DNA of 64,000 bases from Liolophura sinensis (taxonomy: Eukaryota; Mollusca; Polyplacophora; Chitonida; Chitonidae), in NCBI RefSeq assembly GCF_032854445.1, contig NW_027018060.1:1-64000 (forward strand), written 5' to 3'. The translations under genes were made by a program, and so were the position numbers. This document shows positions 50,328-61,311 of this stretch, piece by piece. Under the pieces are notes generated by a model. The model did no database searches and was not told where the DNA came from. It saw only the letters and a list, made by a program, of their open reading frames with translations. Every line of letters begins with the position of its first letter. The stretch's first letter is position 1.

Positions 50328-53300
50328 GTTATGTGCCCTTCGGTAGCCCAGAAGACGTCAAATCTTTGGGCTAAGCCCATTTAACTCACCCAGCAATTGT
50401 CTTACTTCTAAGTCCAATACAATCTCAATGTCTTTATCTACGTGTAGAAAAACCATACCATTTGTACATAAAAAACACAAGGTACTTGATACAGCCTGCT
50501 GTAAAAAGTACAACTAAACACTGACCCACATTTATAAGGTGCCAAAAAATACGGTATTGGGCCAGGCATCGGCAGCTGTTAAAAAATTGCAAATATCCCT
50601 GGTTTCCATGGAGTAAGAGCCGTTGCTGGGCACGTGATTATGACATCAATGATCATTCAATTGTCGCTACACCCAAAAGTATTGGTCCGGGAGCAACGCG
50701 GTTTGCACCATTCGATTTCTCGTCACAAAATACGTCGGATTAGCCTCTTACCAGCAGCACTGGAACAGTTTTTCCACTTTTGCATTTTTGCCTGGTCTTT
50801 TTGTTAATTGAAATCGGCTACACTGTACTCTGTACAATCGCGACTGGTCATTACTATATTCAACTTTTGACTATAAGTTATGTGCCCTTCGGTAGCCCAG
50901 AAGACGTCAAATCTTTCGGCTAAGCCCATTTAACTCACCCAGCAATTGCCTTACTTCTAAGTGCAAGACAATCTCAATGTCTTTATCTACGTGTAGAAAA
51001 ACCACACCATTTGTACGTGAAAAACACAAGGTACTTGATACAGTCTGCTGTAAAAAGTACAACTGAACACTGACCCACTTCAGTAAGGTGCCAAAAGATG
51101 CGGAATTGAGCCAGGAATCGGGAGCTGTTGAAAAATTGCAAATTTTCCTGGTTTCCATGGAGTAAGAGCCGTTGCTGGGCACGTGATTATGACATAAATG
51201 ATCATTCAATTGTCACTACAGCCAAAAGTATTGGTCGGAGAGCAACGCGGTTTGCACCATTCGATTTCTCGTCACAAAATACGTCGGATTAGCCTCTTAC
51301 TAGTAGCACTGGAACAGTTTTTTAACTTTTGCATTTTTGCCCGGTCTTTTTGTTAATTGAAACCGGCTACACTGTACTCTGTACAATCGCGACTGGTCAT
51401 TACTATATTCAACTTTTGACTATAAGTTATGTGCCCTTCGGTAGCCCAGAAGACGTCAAATCTTTGGGCTAAGCCCATTTAACTCACCCAGCAATTGCCT
51501 TACTTCTAAGTCCAAGACAATCTCAATGTCTTTATCTACGTGTAGAAAAACCAGACTATTTGTACATAAAAAACACAAGGTACTTGATACAGTCTACTGT
51601 AAAAAGTACAACTAAACACTGACCCACATTTATAAGATGCCAAAAGATGCGGAATTGGGCCAGGCATCGGCAGCTGTTAAAAAATTGCAAATATCCCTAG
51701 TTTCCATGGAGTAAGAGCCGTTGCTGGGCACGTGATTATGACATCAATGATCATTCAATTGTCGCTACAGCCAAAAGTATTGGTCGGAGAGCAACGCGGT
51801 TTGCACCATTCGATTTCTCGTCACAAAATACGTCGGATTAGCCTCTTACCAGCAGCACTGGAACAGTTTTTCCACTTTTGCATTTTTGCCTGGTCTTTTT
51901 GTTAATTGAAATCGGCTACACTGTACTCTGTACAATCGCGACTGGTCATTACTATGTTCAACTTTTGACTATAAGTTATGTGCCCTTCGGTAGCCCAGAA
52001 GACCTGAAATCTTTGGGCTAAGCCCATTTAACTCACCCAGCAATTGCCTTACTTCTAAGTGCAAGACAATCTCAATGTCTTTATCTACGTGTAGAAAAAC
52101 CACACCATTTGTACGTGAAAAACACAAGGTACTTGATACAGTCTGCTGTAAAAAGTACAACTGAACACTGACCCACTTCAGTAAGGTGCCAAAAGATGCG
52201 GAATTGGGCCAGGCATCGGCAGCTGTTAAAAAAATTGCAAATATCCCTGGTTTCCATGGAGTAAGAGCCGTTGCTGGGCAAGTGATTATGACATCAATGA
52301 TCATTGAATTGTCGCTACAGCCAAAAGTATTGATCGGAGAGCAACGCGGTTTGCACCATTCGATTTCTCGTCACAAAATACGTCGAATTAGCCTCTTACC
52401 AGCAGCACTGGAACAGTTTTTCCACTTTTGCATTTTTGCCTGGTCTTTTTGTTAATTGAAATCGGCTACACTGTACTCTGTACAATCGCGACTGGTCATT
52501 ACTATATTCAACTTTTGACTATAAGTTATGTGCCCTTCGGTAGCCCAGAAGACGTCAAATCTTTCGGCTAAGCCCATTTAACTCACCCAGCAATTGCCTT
52601 ACTTCTAAGAGCAAGACAATCTCAATGTCTTTATCTACGTGTAGAAAAACCAGACCATTTGTACATAAAAAACACAAGGTACTTGATACAGTCTGCTGTA
52701 AAAAGTACAACTGACCACAGAACCACATGAATAAGGTGCCAAAAGATGCGGAATTGAGCCAGGAATCGGCAGCTGTTGAAAAATTGCAAATTTCCCTGGT
52801 TTCCATGGAGTAAGAGCCGTTGCTGTGCACGTGATTATGACATAAATGATCATTCAATTGTCACTACAGCCAAAAGTATTGGTCGGAGAGCAACGCGGTT
52901 TGCACCATTCGATTTGTCGTCACAAAATACGTCGGATTAGCCTCTTACCAGCAGCACTGGAACAGTTTTTCCACTTTTGCATTTTTGCCTGGTCTTTTTG
53001 TTAATTGAAATCGGCTACACTGTACTCTGTACAATCGCGACTGGTCATTACTATATTCAACTTTTGACTATAAGTTATGTGCCCTTCGGTAGCTCAGAAG
53101 ACGTCAAATCTTTCGGCTAAGCCCATTTAACTCACCCAGCAATTGTCTTACTTCTAAGTCCTAGACAATCTCAATGTCTTTATCTCCGTGTAGAAAAAAA
53201 ACACCATTTGTACATGAAAAACACAAGGTACTTGATACAGTCTGCTGTAAAAAGTACAACTGAACACTGACCCACTTCAGTAAGGTGCAAACAGATTCGG

Positions 53301-53622
53301 AATTGAGCCAGGCATCGGCAGCTGTTGACAAATTGCAAATTTCCCTGGTTTCCATGGAGTAAGAGCCGTTGCTACGCACGTTATTATGACATAAATGATC
53401 ATTCAATTGTCGCTACAGCCAAAAGTATTGGTCGGAGAGCAACGCGGTTTGCACCATTCGATTTCTCGTCACAAAATACGTCGGATTAGCCTCTTACTAG
53501 TAGCACTGGAACAGTTTTTCCACTTTTGCATTTTTACCTGGTCTTTTTGTTAATTGAAACCGGCTACACTGTACTCTGTACAATCGCGACTGGTCATTAC
53601 TATATTTAACTTTTGACTATAA
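50328..53622 (+). repeat. HOR-2, copy 2, shortened to six units (g-h-a'-b'-c-d)
   Basis: The first five units repeat HOR-2 copy 1 at exactly 4392 bp with very few changes. The sixth unit is recombinant and is followed by g, so f and d' are missing. Unit starts: 50328, 50877, 51426, 51975, 52525, 53074. Confidence 0.9.
53074..53622 (+). repeat. Chimeric monomer, d-type left and d'-type right
   Basis: The left part has marks of the d unit at 48682 (AAGCCCATTT after TTTCGGCT, ACATGAAAAACAC, GTGCAAACAG). The right part has the d' end (GGTTTGCACC, CTTACTAGTAG, GAAACCGGC, TATATTTAAC), which elsewhere leads into g. Joining d-left to d'-right removes f and accounts for the shortened copy. Confidence 0.75.
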
Positions 53623-56600
53623 GTTATGTGCCCTTCGGTAGCCCAGAAGACGTCAAATCTTTGGGCTAAGCCCATTTAACTCACCCAGCAATTGTCTTAC
53701 TTCTAAGTCCAATACAATCTCAATGTCTTTATCTACGTGTAGAAAAACCATACCATTTGTACATAAAAAACACAAGGTACTTGATACAGCCTGCTGTATA
53801 AAGTACAACTAAACACTGACCCACATTTATAAGGTGCCAAAAAATACGGTATTGGGCCAGGCATCGGCAGCTGTTAAAAAATTGCAAATATCCCTGGTTT
53901 CCATGGAGTAAGAGCCGTTGCTGGGCACGTGATTATGACATCAATGATCATTCAATTGTCGCTACACCCAAAAGTATTGGTCCGGGAGCAACGCGGTTTG
54001 CACCATTCGATTTCTCGTCACAAAATACGTCGGATTAGCCTCTTACCAGCAGCACTGGAACAGTTTTTCCACTTTTGCATTTTTGCCTGGTCTTTTTGTT
54101 AATTGAAATCGGCTACACTGTACTCTGTACAATCGCGACTGGTCATTACTATATTCAACTTTTGACTATAAGTTATGTGCCCTTCGGTAGCCCAGAAGAC
54201 GTCAAATCTTTCCGCTAAGCCCATTTAACTCACCCAGCAATTGCCTTACTTCTAAGTGCAAGACAATCTCAATGTCTTTATCTACGTGTAGAAAAACCAC
54301 ACCATTTGTACGTGAAAAACACAAGGTACTTGATACAGTCTGCTGTAAAAAGTACAACTGAACACTGACCCACTTCAGTAAGGTGCCAAAAGATGCGGAA
54401 TTGAGCCAGGAATCGGGAGCTGTTGAAAAATTGCAAATTTTCCTGGTTTCCATGGAGTAAGAGCCGTTGCTGTGCACGTGATTATGACATAAATGATCAT
54501 TCAATTGTCACTACAGCCAAAAGTATTGATCGGAGAGCAACGCGGTTTGCACCATTCGATTTGTTGTCACAAAATACGTCGGATTAGCCTCTTACTAGTA
54601 GCACTGGAACAGTTTTTCCACTTTTGCATTTTTACCTGGTCTTTTTGTTAATTGAAACCGGCTACACTGTACTCTGTACAATCGCGACTGGTCATTACTA
54701 TATTTAACTTTTGACTATAAGTTATGTGCCCTTCGGTAGCCCAGAAGACGTCAAATCTTTGGGCTAAGCCCATTTAACTCACCCAGCAATTGTCTTACTT
54801 CTAAGTCCAATACAATCTCAATGTCTTTATCTACGTGTAGAAAAACCATACCATTTGTACATAAAAAACACAAGGTACTTGATACAGCCTGCTGTAAAAA
54901 GTACAACTAAACACTGACCCACATTTATAAGGTGCCAAAAAATACGGAATTGGGCCAGGCATCGGCAGCTGTTAAAAAATTGCAAATATCCCTGGTTTCC
55001 ATGGAGTAAGAGCCGTTGCTGGGCACGTGATTATGACATAAATGATCATTCAATTGTCGCTACACCCAAAAGTATTGGTCCGGGAGCAACGCGGTTTGCA
55101 CCATTCGATTTCTCGTCACAAAATACGTCGGATTAGCCTCTTACCAGCAGCACTGGAACAGTTTTTCCACTTTTGCATTTTTGCCTGGTCTTTTTGTTAA
55201 TTGAAATCGGCTACACTGTACTCTGTACAATCGCGACTGGTCATTACTATATTCAACTTTTGACTATAAGTTATGTGCCCTTCGGTAGCCCAGAAGACGT
55301 CAAATCTTTGGGCTAAGCCCATTTAACTCACCCAGCAATTGCCTTACTTCTAAGTGCAAGACAATCTCAATGTCTTTATCTACGTGTAGAAAAACCACAC
55401 CATTTGTACGTGAAAAACACAAGGTACTTGATACAGTCTGCTGTAAAAAGTACAACTGAACACTGACCCACTTCAGTAAGGTGCCAAAAGATGCGGAATT
55501 GAGCCAGGAATGGGGAGCTGTTGAAAAATTGCAAATTTTCCTGGTTTCCATGGAGTAAGAGCCGTTGCTGTGCACGTGATTATGACATAAATGATCATTC
55601 AATTGTCACTACAGCCAAAAGTATTGGTCGGAGAGCAACGCGGTTTGCACCATTCGATTTCTCGTCACAAAATACGTCGAATTAGCCTCTTACCAGCAGC
55701 ACATGAACAGTTTTTCCACTTTTGCATTTTTGCCCGGTCTTTTTGTTAATTGAAATCGGCTACACTGTACTCTGTACAATCGCGACTGGTCATTACTATA
55801 TTTAACTTTTGACTATAAGTTATGTGCCCTTCGGTAGCCCAGAAGACGTCAAATCTTTGGGCTAAGCCCATTTAACTCACCCAGCAATTGTCTTACTTCT
55901 AAGTCCAATACAATCTCAATGTCTTTATCTACGTGTAGAAAAACCATACCATTTGTACATAAAAAACACAAGGTACTTGATACAGCCTGCTGTAAAAAGT
56001 ACAACTAAACACTGACCCACATTTATAAGGTGCCAAAAAATACGGAATTGGGCCAGGCATCGGCAGCTGTTAAAAAATTGCAAATATCCCTGGTTTCCAT
56101 GGAGTAAGAGCCGTTGCTGGGCACGTGATTATGACATCAATGATCATTCAATTGTCGCTACACCCAAAAGTATTGGTCCGGGAGCAACGCGGTTTGCACC
56201 ATTCGATTTCTCGTCACAAATACGTCGGATTAGCCTCTTACCAGCAGCACTGGAACAGTTTTTCCACTTTTGCATTTTTGCCTGGTCTTTTTGTTAATTG
56301 AAATCGGCTACACTGTACTCTGTACAATCGCGACTGGTCATTACTATATTCAACTTTTGACTATAAGTTATGTGCCCTTCGGTAGCCCAGAAGACGTCAA
56401 ATCTTTGGGCTAAGCCCATTTAACTCACCCAGCAATTGCCTTACTTCTAAGTGCAAGACAATCTCAATGTCTTTATCTACGTGTAGAAAAACCACACCAT
56501 TTGTACGTGAAAAACACAAGGTACTTGATACAGTCTGCTGTAAAAAGTACAACTGAACACTGACCCACTTCAGTAAGGTGCCAAAAGATGCGGAATTGAG

Positions 56601-56916
56601 CCAGGAATCGGGAGCTGTTGAAAAATTGCAAATTTTCCTGGTTTCCATGGAGTAAGAGCCGTTGCTGTGCACGTGATTATGACATAAATGATCATTCAAT
56701 TGTCACTACAGCCAAAAGTATTGGTCGGAGAGCAACGCGGTTTGCCACCATTCGATTTCTCGTCACAAAATACGTCGAATTAGACTCTTACCAGCAGCAC
56801 TGGAACAGTTTTTCCACTTTTGCATTTTTACCTGGTCTTTTTGTTAATTGAAATCGGCTACACTGTACTCTGTACAATCGCGACTGGTCATTACTATATT
56901 CAACTTTTGACTATAA
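53623..56916 (+). repeat. 2-mer HOR g-h, three copies
   Basis: Units g and h alternate: 53623, 54172, 54721, 55270, 55819 and 56367. The period is 1098 bp, give or take a base or two. The left parts of h are near-identical, but each of the three h units has a different right part. One g unit (55819-56366) lacks a base in CACAAATACGTC near 56217; one h unit has an extra C (TTTGCCACCA near 56745). Confidence 0.9.
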
Positions 56917-59900
56917 GTTATGTGCCCTTCGGTAGCCCAGAAGACCTGAAATCTTTGGGCCAAGCCCATTTAACTCATCCAGCAATTGTCTTACTTCTAA
57001 GTCCAAGACAATCTCAATGTCTTTATCTACGTGTAGAAAACCACACCATTTGTCCAAAAAAAACACAAGGTACTTGATACAGTCTGCTGTAAAAAGTACA
57101 ACTAAACAATGACGCACATTTATAAGGTGCCAAAAGATGCGGAATTGGGCCAGGCATCGGCAGCTGTTAAAAAATTGCAAATATCCCTGGTTTCCATGGA
57201 GTAAGAGCCGTTGCTTGGGCACGTGATTATGACATCAATATTCATTGAATTGTCGCTACAGCCAAAAGTATGGTCGGAGAGCAACGCGGTTTCCACCATT
57301 CGATTTTCTCGTCACAAAATACGTCGGATTAGCCTCTAACCAGCAGCACTGGAACAGATTTTCCACTTTTGCATTTTTGCCTGGTCTTTTTGTTAATTGA
57401 AATCGGCTACACTGTACTCTGTACAATCGCGACTGGTCATTACTATATTCAACTTTTGACTATAAGTTATGTGCCCTTCGGTAGCCCAGAAGACCTGAAA
57501 TCTTTGGGCTAAGCCCATTTAACTCACCCAGCAATTGCCTTACTTCTACTTCTAAGTGCAAGACAATCTCAATGTCTTTATCTACGTGTAGAAAAAAAAC
57601 ACCATTTGTACATGAAAAACACAAGGTACTTGATACAGTCTGCTGTAAAAAGTACAACTGAACACTGACCCACATTTATAAGGTGCCAAAAGATTTGGAA
57701 TTGGGCCAGGCATTGGCAGCTGTTAAAAAATTGCAAATATCCCTGGTTTCCATGGAGTAAGAGCCGTTGCTGGGCACGTGATTATGACATCAATGAACAT
57801 TCAATTGTCGCTACAGCCAAAAGTATTGGTCGGAGAGCAACGCGGTTTGCACCATTCGATTTCTCGTCACAAAATACGTCGGATTAGCCTCTTACCAGCA
57901 GCACTGGAACAAGTTCTCCAATTTTGCATTTTTGCCTGGTCTTTTTGTTATTGAAATCGGCTACACTGTACTATGTACAATCGCGACTGGTCATTACTAT
58001 ATTCAACTTTTGACTATAAGTTATGTGCCCTTCGGTAGCCCAGAAGACGTCAAATCTTTGGGCTCAGCCCATTTAACTCACCCAGCAATTGCCTTACTTC
58101 TAAGTCGAAGACAATCTCAATGTCTTTATCTACGTGTAGAAAAACCACACCATTTGTACGTGAAAAACACAAGGTACTTGATACAGTCTGCTGTAAAAAG
58201 TACAACTGAACACTGACCCACTTTAGTTAGGTGCCAAAAGATTCGGAATTGAGCCAGGCATCGGCAGCTGTTGACAAATTGCAAATTTCCCTGGTTTCCA
58301 TGGAGTAAGAGCCGTTGCTACGCACGTTATTATGACATAAATGATCATTCAATTGTCGCTACAGCCAAAAGTATTGGTCGGAGAGCAACGCGGTTTGCAC
58401 CATTCGATTTCTCGTCACAAAATACGTCGGATTAGACTGTTACTAGTAGCACTGGAACAGTTTTTCCACTTTTGCATTTTTACCTGGTCTTTTTGTTAAT
58501 TGAAACCGGCTACACTGTACTCTGTACAATCGCGACTGGTCATTACTATATTCAACTTTTGACTATAAGTTATGTGCCCTTCGGCAGCCCAGAAGACGTC
58601 AAATCTTTGGGCTAAGCCCATTTAACTCACCCAGCAATTGCCTTACTTCTAAGTCCAATACCATCTCAATGTCTTTATCTACGTGTAGAAAAACCAGACC
58701 ATTTGTACATAAAAAACACAAGGTACTTGATACAGCCTGCTGTAAAAAGTACAACTAAACACTGACCCACATTTATAAGGTGCCAAAGATGCGGAATTGG
58801 GCCAGGCATCGGCAGCTGTTAAAAAATTGCAAATATCCCTGGTTTCCATGGAGTAAGAGCCGTTGCTGGGCACGTGATTATGACATCCATGATCATTCAA
58901 TTGTCGCTACAGCCAAAAGTATTGGTCGGAGAGCAACGCGGTTGCACCATTCGATTTCTCGTCACAAAATACGTCGGATTAGACTCTTACTAGTAGCACT
59001 GAACAGTTTTTCCACTTTTGCATTTTTACCTGGTCTTTTTGTTAATTGAAATCGGCTACACTGTACTCTGTACAATCGCGACTGGTCATTACTATATTCA
59101 ACTTTTGACTATAAGTTATGTGCCCTTCGGCAGCCCAGAAGACGTCAAATCTTTGGGCTAAGCCCATTTAACTCACCCAGCAATTGCCTTACTTCTAAGT
59201 GCAAGACAATCTCAATGTCTTTATCTACGTGTAGAAAAACCACACCATTTGTACATGAAAAACAAAAGGTACTTGATACAGTCTGCTGTAAAAAGTACAA
59301 CTGAACACTGACCCACTTCAGTAAGGTGCCAAAAGATGCGGAATTGAGCCAGGCATCGGCAGCTGTTGAAAAATTGCAAATTTCCCTGGTTTCCATGGAG
59401 TAAGAGCCGTTGCTGGGCACGTGATTATGACATAAATGATCATTCAATTGTCACTACAGCCAAAAGTATTGGTCGGAGAGCAACGCGGTTTGCACCATTC
59501 GATTTCTCGTCACAAAATACGTCAAATTAGCCTCTTACCAGCAGCACTGGAACAGTTTTTCCACTTTTGCATTTTTGCCTGGTCCTTTTTGTTAATTGAA
59601 ATCGGCTACACTGTACTCTGTACAATCGCGACTGGTCATTACTATATTCAACTTTTGACTATAAGTTATGTGCCCTTCGGTAGCCAGAAGACGTCAAATC
59701 TTTCGGCTAAGCCCATTTAACTCACCCAGCAATTGCCTTACTTCTAAGAGCAAGACAATCTCAATGTCTTTATCTACGTGTAGAAAAACCAGACCATTTG
59801 TACATAAAAAACACAAGGTACTTGATACAGTCTGCTGTAAAAAGTACAACTGACCACAGAACCACATGAATAAGGTGCCAAAAGATGCGGAATTGAGCCA

Positions 59901-61311
59901 GGAATCGGCAGCTGTTGAAAAATTGCAAATTTCCCTGGTTTCCATGGAGTAAGAGCCCGTTGCTGTGCACGTGATTATGACATAAATGATCATTCAATTG
60001 TCACTACAGCCAAAAGTATTGGTCGGAGAGCAACGCAGTTTGCACCATTCGATTTGTCGTCACAAAATACGTCGGATTAGCCTCTTACCAGCAGCACTGG
60101 AACAGTTTTTCCACTTTTGCATTTTTACCTGGTCTTTTTGTTAATTGAAATCGGCTACACTGTACTCTGTACAATCGCGACTGGTCATTACTATATTCAA
60201 CTTTTGACTATAAGTTATGTGCCCTTCGGTAGCTCAGAAGACGTCAAATCTTTCGGCTAAGCCTATTTAACTCACCCAGCAATTGTCTTACTTCTAAGTC
60301 CTAGACAATCTCAATGTCTTTATCTCCGTGTAGAAAAAAAACACCATTTGTACATAAAAAACACAAGGTACTTGATACAGTCTGCTGTAAAAAGTACAAC
60401 TGAACACTGACCCACTTCAGTAAGGTGCAAAAAGATTCGGAATTGAGCCAGGCATCGGCAGCTGTTGACAAATTGCAAATTTCCCTGGTTTCCATGGAGT
60501 AAGAGCCGTTGCTACGCACGTTATTATGACATAAATGATCATTCAATTGTCGCTACAGCCAAAAGTATTGGTCGGAGAGCAACGCGGTTTGCACCATTCG
60601 ATTTCTCGTCACAAAATACGTCGGATTAGCCTCTTACTAGTAGCACTGGAACAGTTTTTCCACTTTTGCATTTTTACCTGGTCTTTTTGTTAATTGAAAC
60701 CGGCTACACTGTACTCTGTACAATCGCGACTGGTCATTACTATATTTAACTTTTGACTATAAGTTATGTGCCCTTCGGTAGCCCAGAAGACGTCAAATCT
60801 TTGGGCTAAGCCCATTTAACTCACCCAGCAATTGTCTTACTTCTAAGTCCAATACAATCTCAATGTCTTTATCTACGTGTAGAAAAACCAGACCATTTGT
60901 ACATAAAAAACACAAGGTACTTGATACAGCCTGCTGTAAAAAGTACAACTAAACACTGACCCACATTTATAAGGTGCCAAAAGATGCGGAATTGGGCCAG
61001 GCATCGGCAGCTGTTAAAAAATTGCAAATATCCCTGGTTTCCATGGAGTAAGAGCCGTTGCTGGGCACGTGATTATGACATCCATGATCATTCAATTGTC
61101 ACTACAGCCAAAAGTATTGGTCGGAGAGCAACGCGGTTTGCACCATTCGATTTCTCGTCACAAAATACGTCGGATTAGCCTCTTACCAGCAGCACTGGAA
61201 CAGTTTTTCCACTTTTGCATTTTTGCCTGGTCTTTTTGTTAATTGAAATCGGCTACACTGTACTCTGTACAATCGCGACTGGTCATTACTATATTCAACT
61301 TTTGACTATAA
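56367..61311 (+). repeat. 9-mer HOR-3 (h-e-f-j-k-l-c-d'-g)
   Basis: This block shares its first unit with the last 2-mer. Unit starts: 56367, 56917, 57466, 58020, 58569, 59115, 59665, 60214, 60763. j has GGCTCAGCCC and CTTTAGTTAGG. k and l have TTCGGCAGCCC; l also has ATGAAAAACAAAAGG. h recurs at 61312, 4945 bp later (nine units plus four bases). Unit lengths here vary from 546 to 554. Confidence 0.85.
57542..57553 (+). repeat. Six-base tandem duplication ACTTCT x2
   Basis: Other monomers read CCTTACTTCTAAGTGC at this place. Here ACTTCT is present twice, making this unit the longest in the window. The sister f unit at 62410 lacks the duplication. Confidence 0.9.
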
